From contig CAYNFQ010000001.1 of assembly GCA_964396715.1 (NCBI GenBank), forward strand, positions 137,463 to 201,462: a stretch of 64,000 nucleotides of DNA, written 5' to 3'. The notes under the pieces are model-generated. The model ran no database searches. It was not told the DNA's origin and was given only the letters and a program-made list of their open reading frames with translations. This DNA comes from CAYNFQ01 sp964396715 (GTDB lineage: Bacteria > Patescibacteriota > Microgenomatia > Daviesbacterales > UBA10151). Below, in pieces: positions 1 to 7,764 of the stretch (position 1 is its first letter; every line of letters starts with the position of its first letter). The position numbers and the translations under genes are program-made.

Positions 1-536
1 GATTGGAGCGCAAATTTGTGAGTAAAAAAAAGGATTATCAAAAAAATTAAGCCAATGGTTAAATATAGAAGATTTGGGGCCAGCGTATATAAAATTATCG
101 GATAGAAAGCCAAAGTAAAGTTTAAATAGCCCATCGACCTTGGGGTTAGGTAGCTATTTTCCAAAATCGTTAGGGGAATTGATGCATATATAGCTTGTGA
201 AAGCAGAGCTGCTTCCAACCTGTTTGTTAACTGCAGAGTTATTAGAAAGACCAGGTAGTTTTGGATGATATCAAAAAGAGGGGCAATAAACCCCTGTATC
301 TTAAAAACTACACCTTTAGGAATAAAGGAGAGCATCCAGGGAAGAGCCGGAGGGTAATTTAAATATCCATCAAGAATGAAACCGCCGGAAATTTTTTCCA
401 AAGGGAGCTTGTGATTATTTTTCCTGAAGTATTCAGCCTCAATCATCCGGGTCCAAACATCCACCCCAAAATATTTATTAAAAAGCCGAGGGTATGTTTG
501 TAATAAGTAGCTAAGCAAAGGTATAATCAGTCCCAA
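1..536 (-). CDS. partial polytopic membrane protein, GT-C glycosyltransferase-like (C-terminus beyond window)
   Basis: An open frame runs from a TTG at 536-534 off the left edge (about 178 codons, no stop). The product begins with a hydrophobic segment, then a polar loop containing GVDVWTRMIEAEYFRKNN and DGYLNYPPALPW, then several more hydrophobic segments. An acidic residue in the first loop followed by a PP-containing loop is the usual layout of GT-C/PMT-type lipid-linked glycosyltransferases, so that is the likely class (inference). No ATG is in frame upstream. An ATG at 549-547 sits 7-9 nt after a TATAAT box but is out of frame by one base because of a run of seven T (coding strand). With six T it would read MFFLLGLIIP straight into this frame, so either TTG is the start or the run carries an extra base. 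Confidence 0.6.
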   Translation of the reverse strand, partial: MGLIIPLLSYLLQTYPRLFNKYFGVDVWTRMIEAEYFRKNNHKLPLEKISGGFILDGYLNYPPALPWMLSFIPKGVVFKIQGFIAPLFDIIQNYLVFLITLQLTNRLEAALLSQAIYASIPLTILENSYLTPRSMGYLNFTLAFYPIILYTLAPNLLYLTIGLIFLIILFFTHKFALQ

Positions 537-551
537 GAGAAAAAACATAAG

Positions 552-577
552 TTTTGATTATATTATATAATCAAAAG
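552..577. promoter_or_regulatory. symmetric divergent promoter between the partial membrane protein and the formyltransferase
   Basis: A near-perfect inverted repeat (arms TTTTGATTATAT / ATATAATCAAAA) lies between the two divergent genes. Each arm carries a TATAAT hexamer, one per strand, so the palindrome looks like back-to-back -10 elements. On the plus strand it would start transcription about 20 nt before the ATG at 599; on the minus strand about at the ATG at 549. No clear -35 box is visible. Borders are accurate to about 1 nt. Confidence 0.5.
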
Positions 578-598
578 GATTTTAAGTAATTTTTAAAT

Positions 599-1516
599 AT
601 GACAAAAATACTTTTTATAGGCGGTCGGGAAAAAGGCTTAAAAACACTTGAAGAATTAATAAAACAAGGAGGGAAGGTCTCATACTCATATATCCTTGAA
701 GAAGATGAACATGAAGTAGAAAAATTTTCAGCCGAGATAGCGGATTTTTGTAAAAAAAGAAATATTGGTTTTACTATAACCAAAAGCATTAAAGGCAAAG
801 AGGAAGAGATTAAGAAATTAAATCCGGATTTGATTGTGGTTTCCGGCTGGAGAACCCTGATTCCCCCGTCGGTTATCTATATTCCTAAATTAGGAACTGT
901 TGCCCTGCATGAATCTTTGCTTCCAAAATACAGAGGATTTGCCCCAATTAATTGGGCGCTAATAAATGGTGAGAAATATACAGGAGTAAGCCTGTTTTAT
1001 ATAACTGAGGGTATAGATGATGGGGATATAATTGCCCAGGAGAAAATTGAGATTGGCCCAAACGAAACTGCTTTCGAGATTTATAAAAAATCCATTAATA
1101 CTTGTGTTGTTCTGATAAGAAAATACTATCCGCTGATAATTTCCAAAAGGGCTTCCCGGACAAAACAAAATGAAAAGGAAGCGACCTATCTTTGCGTAAG
1201 GACTCCGGATGATGGAAGAATAAACTGGATGAATTCAGCTGTCAATATACATAACTTGATCCGGGGGCTTTCACATCCTTATCCGGGGGCTTTTTGCTTT
1301 CATAAAGGAATAAAGATTACTATACAGAAATCGGAAATCCCAAAACAATTAAACTGGGTTGGTAGAATTCCCGGCAGGATTGTTTCTATAAAGAGAGATT
1401 TTGGGATGGAGGTTTTAACCGGAGATGGATCTATTCTAATAACCTCCATAGAGGTCGACAAAAAAATATATAATCCAGCGGATTATTTTAAATCGATCAA
1501 AGATATTTTAGTATGA
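599..1516 (+). CDS. sugar formyltransferase (ArnA-N/Fmt family)
   Basis: Predicted to transfer a formyl group from 10-formyl-tetrahydrofolate to an amino sugar nucleotide; Fmt itself is less likely because the gene sits among sugar-nucleotide genes. The N-terminal formyltransferase fold (about 1-190) has HESLLPKYRGFAP at 104-116 and EGIDDGDII with D140, and the C-terminal domain has IRGLSHPYPGAF, the typical Fmt/ArnA C-terminal motif. In ArnA the catalytic triad is N102-H104-D140; here H104 and D140 are at the same numbers but position 102 is Ala. Length 305 aa matches the family. The stop overlaps the start of the next gene by 4 nt (ATGA), so it is the first gene of a coupled operon. Confidence 0.8.
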   Translation: MTKILFIGGREKGLKTLEELIKQGGKVSYSYILEEDEHEVEKFSAEIADFCKKRNIGFTITKSIKGKEEEIKKLNPDLIVVSGWRTLIPPSVIYIPKLGTVALHESLLPKYRGFAPINWALINGEKYTGVSLFYITEGIDDGDIIAQEKIEIGPNETAFEIYKKSINTCVVLIRKYYPLIISKRASRTKQNEKEATYLCVRTPDDGRINWMNSAVNIHNLIRGLSHPYPGAFCFHKGIKITIQKSEIPKQLNWVGRIPGRIVSIKRDFGMEVLTGDGSILITSIEVDKKIYNPADYFKSIKDILV

Positions 1517-2064
1517 AGCAAAATATTAAAAAAATAATTTCGGAGATTGACTTAATTTTATCAACTATTTCGGATAAAGAAGTCGAAAGGCTGGTAGATG
1601 AAATTATTAAGGCAAGAAAAATTATCACAATTGGGGCTGGAAGGGTTGGCATGATGGCAAGAGCCTTTGCCATGAGACTGGGGCATTTAGGGCTTCAGTC
1701 TTTTACCACAGCTGATGCGACAATTCCTGCCATAGGGAAAGAGGATTTATTGATAGTCTGTTCGGGTTCAGGTGAAACACAGGCAATATATGATTTAGTT
1801 TTAATCGGGAAAACACACGGTGTTAAAGTTTGCGCAATAACGGCAAGAGTAAATTCTAAAATTGGCAAAGCAGCAGACTTTATTGTCAGTTTGAAAGCTC
1901 CGACCAAAGTGGATAAAGATCCAAAAATAAAATCTATTCAGCCAATGACAACCTTAAATGAACAATGCCTGATGATTTTTTTCGATGCTGTTGTGTTAGA
2001 ATTAATGCGTGAACTGAATGAGACAGAGGACAGTATGTGGAGCAGGCATTCCAATTTAGAATGA
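1513..2064 (+). CDS. SIS-domain sugar-phosphate isomerase (6-phospho-3-hexuloisomerase-like)
   Basis: A 183-aa single SIS domain. The phosphate-binding loop is CSGSGETQ (about 80-87), preceded by TADATIPAIGKEDLL; the order TIGAGRVG...AMRLGHLG...DATIPAI...SGSGET...SIQPMTTLNEQ is typical of 6-phospho-3-hexuloisomerase (HxlB/PHI), which interconverts 3-hexulose-6-phosphate and fructose-6-phosphate. It overlaps the next gene, a 3-epimerase of sugar phosphates, by an ATGA. No hexulose-6-phosphate synthase (formaldehyde fixation) is beside it, so a role in making an activated sugar, rather than in formaldehyde assimilation, is inferred. A heptose isomerase (GmhA-type) role is an alternative. Confidence 0.8.
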   Translation: MKQNIKKIISEIDLILSTISDKEVERLVDEIIKARKIITIGAGRVGMMARAFAMRLGHLGLQSFTTADATIPAIGKEDLLIVCSGSGETQAIYDLVLIGKTHGVKVCAITARVNSKIGKAADFIVSLKAPTKVDKDPKIKSIQPMTTLNEQCLMIFFDAVVLELMRELNETEDSMWSRHSNLE

Positions 2065-2723
2065 AATATCAACTGGCAGCATCTATCATTTGCGCAAAAT
2101 TAATCGCTTTGAAAACACAGTTAAAGCTTCTGGAAAAAGGTAGAATTGACCGCATTCATTTTGACGTAATGGACGGAGTATTTGTGCCAAGATACGGCTT
2201 GCCTCCTGAAATATTAAAAGAAGTACACCAAGTTACCAATATCCCAGTTACAGTTCATCTGATGGTTTCTGACCCCGAGCCATATATTGAAGTTTTTGCC
2301 AAAGCAGGGGCAGATGCTTTTGTTTTTCATATTGAGCCGGTATTTCATGTAAACAGAGTAATAAAAAAAATTAAAGAGGTCGGTATGAAAGCAGGGGTTG
2401 CCTTAAATCCGGCTACTCCCCTTTCCGTTTTGGATTATGTTTTGCAGGATTTGGATGTAGTAATGCTGATGGTAATAAACCCTGGAATTTTAGGCCATAA
2501 ATTGATTCCCGAAATGCTTTTTAAAATTGCCGATTTAAAAAATAAATTAAAAAATTATCCCGATATCAAAATAGAAATTGACGGTGGAGTAACGTCTGAA
2601 AGCGCTCCCAAAATGATTGCAAACGGCGCTGATATCCTGGTCTGCGGAAATTCCAGCATTTTCAAAAACGACTCATCCGTTGATAAGACAATAAAAGAAT
2701 TTAGAAGGGTAATAGAAAAATGA
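2061..2723 (+). CDS. ribulose-phosphate 3-epimerase family protein (pentose/hexulose-phosphate 3-epimerase)
   Basis: A TIM-barrel of 220 aa that would invert C3 of a ketose phosphate. Metal-binding and catalytic motifs are all present: HFDVMDGVFVP (His and Asp), VHLMV (His), EIDGGV (Asp). The phosphate loop reads INPGILGHKLIPEM instead of the common PGFGGQ, so the substrate may not be ribulose-5-phosphate; an allulose-6-phosphate epimerase-like activity would pair better with the isomerase next door (inference). The ATG at 2061 is chosen because it overlaps the previous stop as ATGA; a longer frame from 2037 adds only unconserved residues. The end overlaps the next gene by 4 nt. Confidence 0.85.
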   Translation: MKYQLAASIICAKLIALKTQLKLLEKGRIDRIHFDVMDGVFVPRYGLPPEILKEVHQVTNIPVTVHLMVSDPEPYIEVFAKAGADAFVFHIEPVFHVNRVIKKIKEVGMKAGVALNPATPLSVLDYVLQDLDVVMLMVINPGILGHKLIPEMLFKIADLKNKLKNYPDIKIEIDGGVTSESAPKMIANGADILVCGNSSIFKNDSSVDKTIKEFRRVIEK

Positions 2724-4312
2724 AAAGCAATTATAAAGTTTTAATTACCACTTCCGGGTTAGGACAAAGGTTGGGGGAGCTGACTAAATATACCAATAAA
2801 TCTTTAATCAGGATTGGCAAAAAACCGGCAATCTCCTATATTATAGAAGCTTACCCAAAGGAAACCGAGTTTGTAATCACCGTCGGCCATTTTGGCAACC
2901 AGATAAAGGATTTTATAAAAATTGCCTACCCAAATTTAAAAGTGACTTTTGCGGAGGTTGATAAATACCAGGGTTCGGGTTCAAGTTTGGGATATTCCAT
3001 GCTGGCGGCAAAAAAATATTTGCAGTGTCCTTTCATCTTTCATGCATCAGATACTATAGTAACTGAACCGATTCCGACTCCTGATAAAAATTGGAACGGA
3101 GGGTTTAAAGGAGTTAGTTCTGCCAACTATTCTACTTTTACTGTTTCAAAAAATATGGTGGGTAGCATAAATGATAAAGGAGCCCTGGAGTATGATTTTA
3201 TCCATATTGGACTGGTGGGAATTAAAGATTTTAAGTCTTTTTGGTATAACCTTGAATCGCTATATTTGGGATCTATTTATAAAGATCCCAATGATACTTC
3301 ATTAAATGACTGCAAAGTTTTAAACGTGATGCTTAATGAGGGTAAAATATTCGAGGCAGTAGAGTTTAAAAGCTGGCATGACATAGGTAATGTTGACGTC
3401 TTAAATCAGATCAGAAAAGAAATAGTGGAGAAGTTTGAAAACCTTGATAAGCCGGGGGAGGCAATTTTTATCTTTCCTAAATTCGTCATTAAATTTTATT
3501 TTGATAAAGAACTTGTCGAAAAAAAGATTAAAAGGGCAGAAACCCTAAAAGGGCTCGTTCCTGATATTGAGAGATCAATTGGTAATTTTTTCAGATATAA
3601 ATATGAAGAGGGGGATCTTTATTCAGAAAGTATTACGGTTTCTGATTTTGAAAGATTTCTGAATTGGTGTAAAGAAAATCTTTGGATTAAGAAAAATATT
3701 CTGGTTGATAAAAAATTCAAAGATCTGTGCGGCAATTTTTATATAGATAAAACAAAACAAAGAGTCCACGATTTTTTGGAGATAACTAAAATAGGAGATA
3801 CAGAGGAAATTATTAACGGAGATAGGGTACCTTCTGTCTCAGAACTTTTGAAACAGATTGATTTTGCTTGGCTATCAGATGGTATCCAGGCTCTTATGCA
3901 CGGCGATTTAATACTGGAGAATATTATCAAGACGAAAGAGGGATATAAGCTTTTGGACTGGAGGCAGGATTTTGGGGGGAATATGGAGATTGGGGATATG
4001 TATTATGATCTTGCCAATTTAAATAAGAACTTTACCTTAAATCATGAATTAGTGAATAAAGGACATTTTTTTATTGAAAAAAAAGGTAAGAATATGAGAT
4101 GCGACATTCTGGAAAGCCATAATCTGGTTGAGTGCCAGTTGACTTTGTGGGATTTTATTCAGAAAGAAGGACTTGATCTTAAAAAAGTAAAAGTTTTAAC
4201 ATCTCTTAAATGGCTTTCTATGTCCCCCCTGCACCCAACTCCTGTAAACTTTAATTTGTTTTTATATTATTTTGGCAGATTAAATTTGTACAGGTCATTG
4301 AAAGGCATATAA
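2720..4312 (+). CDS. bifunctional nucleotidyltransferase - sugar/choline kinase-like fusion
   Basis: 530 aa, two domains. The N-terminal part (about 1-240) is a nucleotidyltransferase: TTSGLGQRLGELTKYTNKSL corresponds to the GxGxR...K signature, with HASD as the metal-binding Asp and SWHDIGN near its end. The C-terminal part (about 250-530) is an aminoglycoside-phosphotransferase/choline-kinase fold: MHGDLILENII (catalytic HGDxxxxN) and LLDWRQDFGGNMEIGDMYYDLANL (metal-binding Asp). Such fusions phosphorylate a small sugar or alcohol and activate it as an NDP derivative (LicA/LicC- or HddC-like logic; inference). ATGA overlap upstream; the downstream phosphatase begins directly after the stop. 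Confidence 0.8.
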   Translation: MKSNYKVLITTSGLGQRLGELTKYTNKSLIRIGKKPAISYIIEAYPKETEFVITVGHFGNQIKDFIKIAYPNLKVTFAEVDKYQGSGSSLGYSMLAAKKYLQCPFIFHASDTIVTEPIPTPDKNWNGGFKGVSSANYSTFTVSKNMVGSINDKGALEYDFIHIGLVGIKDFKSFWYNLESLYLGSIYKDPNDTSLNDCKVLNVMLNEGKIFEAVEFKSWHDIGNVDVLNQIRKEIVEKFENLDKPGEAIFIFPKFVIKFYFDKELVEKKIKRAETLKGLVPDIERSIGNFFRYKYEEGDLYSESITVSDFERFLNWCKENLWIKKNILVDKKFKDLCGNFYIDKTKQRVHDFLEITKIGDTEEIINGDRVPSVSELLKQIDFAWLSDGIQALMHGDLILENIIKTKEGYKLLDWRQDFGGNMEIGDMYYDLANLNKNFTLNHELVNKGHFFIEKKGKNMRCDILESHNLVECQLTLWDFIQKEGLDLKKVKVLTSLKWLSMSPLHPTPVNFNLFLYYFGRLNLYRSLKGI

Positions 4313-4819
4313 ATGAAAAATTTTATTATTGATGTGGATGGTTGTTTAACAACCGGACAGTTTCTATATTCTATCAAGGGTAAGGTGATGAAAGTGTTTG
4401 GGCCTGATGATGCGGATGCCCTGTCAATACTAAAAAATAAAATCAATATCAGAATGATCTCAGGAGACAAGAGAGGATTTGCTATTACAAAAAAAAGAAT
4501 AGATGATATGGGATTTCCTCTTGATCCGGTAAGCACTTTTGAGAGGATTAAGTGGTTTGAGGAAAAATTTCACCTGAATGAGACAATCTATATGGGGGAT
4601 GGAATATATGATAGCCTGGTTTTTGAAAAAGTTGCCTACAGTATTGCTCCGGCAAATGCTTTTTATCTAACCAAAAAGAAAGCTAAATTTGTGACACAAA
4701 GCAAAGGTGGTGAAGGAGCTGTTGCTGAAGCTTGTATACACATAATGGAAAAGTTTTTTGAGCCATTTGATCTTGCATCGCTTGATTTTTCATCAGGATC
4801 GGGCACATGGCAAAAATGA
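4313..4819 (+). CDS. KdsC-type HAD phosphatase
   Basis: 168 aa, C0-type HAD hydrolase without a cap domain. Motif I is IDVDGCLTTG (nucleophile and acid/base Asp), motif II MISGD, motif III the KK region, motif IV YMGDGIYDSL, and the C-terminal GGEGAVAEA matches the GGxGAxRE tail of KDO-8-phosphate phosphatase and its relatives. It would remove a phosphate from a sugar phosphate intermediate (cytoplasmic). In context it can supply the dephosphorylation step for the isomerase, epimerase and kinase-nucleotidyltransferase upstream, as KdsC or GmhB do in KDO or heptose pathways. Exact substrate unknown. Confidence 0.75.
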   Translation: MKNFIIDVDGCLTTGQFLYSIKGKVMKVFGPDDADALSILKNKINIRMISGDKRGFAITKKRIDDMGFPLDPVSTFERIKWFEEKFHLNETIYMGDGIYDSLVFEKVAYSIAPANAFYLTKKKAKFVTQSKGGEGAVAEACIHIMEKFFEPFDLASLDFSSGSGTWQK

Positions 4820-5868
4820 ATTTTCCCCTGGTTTCCGTACTAATACTGACATATAACCGTGCTGATTTACTAAAGACGGCCTTGTCTTCGGCCTTAAAAT
4901 CAGACTATCCCAATCTTGAATTTATTGTTGTTGATAATGAATCATCAGAGGACATTTCCGGATTTGTTAAGAAAACATTTCCAAAAGACAAAGTAAAAGT
5001 CGTCAGATTAAAAAAGAATAAAGGTTTAACAGGAGGCTTTAATTTTGGTTTTAAATACTGTCAAGGTAAATATACCATGTTGCTTTGTAATGATACTAAA
5101 ATAGATAAAAAAGCCGTAACTTTAATGGTGAAGATAATGGAAAAAGATTCTCAGCTTGGGATGGTAGTGCCAAAAGTTATCCAAATGAGAAAGCCGACGG
5201 AGCTTCATAGCGCGGGAGGTTTTGTGACAATCTATGGCATGCTTTACCACTACGGAGTTTACCAGAATAAGCACGATAAGAAATATCAAAAAATTTATTA
5301 TGTATTTACGGGAACAGGAGCCGGTTATTTAATCAAAACATTTGTGGGTAAAACAGTTGGTTTATATGATGATGATTTCTATATAGCATATGACGATATT
5401 GACCTTTGCCATAAAATATGGCTTTCCGGTTATAAAATAGTTTATTGCCCAAAGGCAGAATTATTGCATTATTGGAGTGCCACCCTGAATGCTTCGGCAC
5501 CCAAACTTTGGTACTGGGCGCACAGAAACGGCATTTCATCATATATTCAAAACCTTTCCCTGCCGTATCTTTTTATAATCTTACCTATGCTCTTTCTCTG
5601 TTACGGAGTGCTTTTTGCCGAAAGAATTATCAAAAGAAAGTTTGGTGTGGCATTATCGATCCCAAGCGCTTATATTTGGCACATTTTCAACATAAGAAAG
5701 ACTCTCAAAAAAAGAAATATAATACAGCGGGAAATTCGTAAGGTTTCTGATGGGGAAATTTTTAAATATACAATGGTTAACCCCGGTTGGAGGTATTACT
5801 TGATTTCTTGGAATAGGCGCTTTGATGATGTGGAGCTACCGGAGAGAGTTTTGTACTTTGATAAATAA
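4816..5868 (+). CDS. GT2 family glycosyltransferase
   Basis: Family 2 (GT-A fold) transferase of about 350 aa. LVSVLILTYNRADLLKTAL at the N-terminus, a VVDNESS nucleotide-binding stretch, a CNDTKI motif at the DXD position, and YDDIDLCHKIWLSGYK (the ED-type catalytic motif) are visible; a hydrophobic segment near 245-265 suggests membrane attachment. This is the WcaA/rhamnosyltransferase-like type. ATG at 4816 overlaps the previous stop as ATGA; an ATG three codons upstream (4807) is the alternative. The 3' end overlaps the convergent FkbM gene by 92 nt, an unusually long tail-to-tail overlap. Confidence 0.85.
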   Translation: MNFPLVSVLILTYNRADLLKTALSSALKSDYPNLEFIVVDNESSEDISGFVKKTFPKDKVKVVRLKKNKGLTGGFNFGFKYCQGKYTMLLCNDTKIDKKAVTLMVKIMEKDSQLGMVVPKVIQMRKPTELHSAGGFVTIYGMLYHYGVYQNKHDKKYQKIYYVFTGTGAGYLIKTFVGKTVGLYDDDFYIAYDDIDLCHKIWLSGYKIVYCPKAELLHYWSATLNASAPKLWYWAHRNGISSYIQNLSLPYLFIILPMLFLCYGVLFAERIIKRKFGVALSIPSAYIWHIFNIRKTLKKRNIIQREIRKVSDGEIFKYTMVNPGWRYYLISWNRRFDDVELPERVLYFDK

Positions 5869-6568
5869 TATTTGTGTCATTCGCGTAGACTTTTTTATAA
5901 CCCACTTTTGATAAAAATCGCCTAATTTCCATCCGTTCTTTACTTTTAGAACGATCTCTTTTAAATGTAAATGATTCCACACATACAAGCTTAGGATTAA
6001 AATTTTCCCAGTTATTGGATTTTAGGACTTCCATCTCAAATCCTTCCGTATCTATTGACAGAAAATCAATTTTTTTAATTCGGAATTTGTGAAGAATTTT
6101 ATCCAACCTTTCAACTTTTACCTTAGATTTGTCAATAATTTCAAATCCAATTTTTTGATATTTTATGGCATCAATTTTTGAAAATGTTGAAAGAGTATCA
6201 GGAAATAAATTATAAAAATCAAGATTTGCCCTTTTTGCGCAGATGCCGATATTAAGATTATAGTCTCTAGGGCGGGCTGTAACAAATTTTTTGTAATTGT
6301 GCACATTAGGTTCAATATTTATTCCCTTCCATCCTCTTTTATAAAATCTGTAGGTATTGCTGAAGCGATAAGGGTCATAGGATCCAATGTCTACATAAAA
6401 GCCCGTTTTCTTATAATTTAGCAGTTTATCGATAATTAAATCTTCACCGTTTTGGCTGAAGGAACCATTAATAATTTGCGTATAAAAAATACTTTTCAGC
6501 TCTGAATAGGCAAAGGAGATAAATTGCCGGAGTCCATATAATTTAATTTTTTTGAAGGCATTAATCAT
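5777..6568 (-). CDS. FkbM family methyltransferase
   Basis: 263-aa SAM-dependent methyltransferase of the FkbM family. The family signature is clear: GSFSQNGEDLIIDKL, GFYVDIGSYDPYRFSNTYRFYKRGWKGINIEPN (SAM-binding) and IDFLSIDTEGFEMEVLKS. It probably O-methylates a sugar of a surface glycan. The last 30 or so residues are read from DNA that also codes for the end of the GT2 gene on the other strand, and this tail (SPVAPHHQSAYSKKSSNTSNRG) is low-complexity, so a shorter ancestral protein that lost its stop is possible. The start codon lies 7 nt from a TATAAT on the same strand, suggesting a leaderless mRNA. Confidence 0.85.
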   Translation of the reverse strand: MINAFKKIKLYGLRQFISFAYSELKSIFYTQIINGSFSQNGEDLIIDKLLNYKKTGFYVDIGSYDPYRFSNTYRFYKRGWKGINIEPNVHNYKKFVTARPRDYNLNIGICAKRANLDFYNLFPDTLSTFSKIDAIKYQKIGFEIIDKSKVKVERLDKILHKFRIKKIDFLSIDTEGFEMEVLKSNNWENFNPKLVCVESFTFKRDRSKSKERMEIRRFLSKVGYKKVYANDTNIIYQSTKLSPVAPHHQSAYSKKSSNTSNRG

Positions 6569-6572
6569 TCCG

Positions 6573-6584
6573 ATATTATATAAT
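6573..6584. promoter_or_regulatory. divergent, overlapping -10 boxes (leaderless type)
   Basis: The short spacer between FkbM (minus) and GT4 (plus) holds ATATTATATAAT. TATAAT on the plus strand is at 6579-6584 and its mirror on the minus strand at 6575-6580. Transcription from the minus box would begin at the FkbM start codon, and from the plus box 3-4 nt before the ATG at 6595. The same core occurs in the divergent promoter near 560. Confidence 0.5.
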
Positions 6585-6594
6585 GAATGGCGTG

Positions 6595-7764
6595 ATGTTT
6601 AGAGACTATACTTTTATTATAGCCTTTCATGAAGCCATTCCCATTGGACCCTCCTTTGATTTGAAAAAGTTTCTCTTTATTACTCCCCCAAAAAAGCTTT
6701 TTTTTATATCACACCCGCTTCTTTATAACAAATTAGCATACAAAAACAGTTCGTGGTATGAATATCATGAGAATGGCAGATTGATTTTCAAAAGAAAAGC
6801 CTTTCACTGGATTTTACCCGAACCGGTCCACTATATCAAAGATGTTTTGTATACATTCTTTTGGTGCAGTCGGATAAGTGGCAAATTTGATGTTTTTGTA
6901 GGTTTAAACCCCCTTAATGCGCTGGTGGGGATATTATTAAAAAGATTTGGTAAAGTTAAAAAAGTTGTTTATTATTCAATCGATTATTTTCCTCAAAGAT
7001 TTGAAAATTCTCTGATGAATAATATTTATCACTCTACAGACAAACTGGCCGTAAAATTTTCAGATGAAACCTGGAATGTTTCTCCCAACATGGCTATTTC
7101 AAGGAATGAGTATCATCATGATCCAAATTTGTTTAAAAAGCAGTTTACAGTTCCGATAGTAGCCTGGGTAAGGGGTACTAAAAGAGTAAAATTTAACGAG
7201 ATTGATAAAAAAAAATTAGTTTTTATAGGACTGCTAGATAAATCTTCGGGGTTGGAGCTTATTATTAAAGCGCTTCCTAAAATAATAAACAAAATTAAAA
7301 ATGTTAAATTAGAAGTTATTGGGGGAGGACCGAATTTAGACTATTTGAAACAGCTGGCAAAAAAATTTAAAGTGGATTCTAATATTATTTTTCATGACTG
7401 GATAATAAACAGAGAGAAAGTTGAAGAAATAATTTCACACTCGGCTGTGGGGTTAGTTTTATTTAATACAAGAGAATTCGGTACAGAAATAAAAAATGCC
7501 GACCCGATGAAGATAAAAGATTATATGTCATTAGGTCTCACTATAATTTCAACGGATGCCATTTTGACTGCAGATGAAATAATAAAAGCAAAATCAGGGA
7601 TTATCATACACTTTGATGTGAATGAATTGGCAGATGCGGTAATTAAATTACTGGGGGATGAGAAGTTACTCAAAGCTTATAGAAAAAATGCGCTAGATTA
7701 TATTAAGAAATTTGATGCGGAGAAGGTATTTGGAGATAATCTGACAAGATTATTATCAGTATGA
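6595..7764 (+). CDS. GT4 family glycosyltransferase
   Basis: About 389 aa, GT-B fold. The C-terminal donor domain has LVFIGLLDKSSGLELIIKALP, VKLEVIGGGP, and an acidic/aromatic motif region near NADPMKIKDYMSLGLTIIST in place of the usual ExFGxxxxE. The N-terminal half contains YYSIDYFPQRF, as in capsule/O-antigen GT4s. An ATG at 6583 overlaps the presumed TATAAT box, so the ATG at 6595 (MFRDYTF) is preferred. It overlaps the next gene by 4 nt and would be co-transcribed with the UDP-FucNAc set. Confidence 0.75.
   Translation: MFRDYTFIIAFHEAIPIGPSFDLKKFLFITPPKKLFFISHPLLYNKLAYKNSSWYEYHENGRLIFKRKAFHWILPEPVHYIKDVLYTFFWCSRISGKFDVFVGLNPLNALVGILLKRFGKVKKVVYYSIDYFPQRFENSLMNNIYHSTDKLAVKFSDETWNVSPNMAISRNEYHHDPNLFKKQFTVPIVAWVRGTKRVKFNEIDKKKLVFIGLLDKSSGLELIIKALPKIINKIKNVKLEVIGGGPNLDYLKQLAKKFKVDSNIIFHDWIINREKVEEIISHSAVGLVLFNTREFGTEIKNADPMKIKDYMSLGLTIISTDAILTADEIIKAKSGIIIHFDVNELADAVIKLLGDEKLLKAYRKNALDYIKKFDAEKVFGDNLTRLLSV

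Noticed and set aside
5445..5741. 98-aa plus-strand frame
   Set aside because: It is an alternative frame inside the GT2 gene with no motif or plausible signal.
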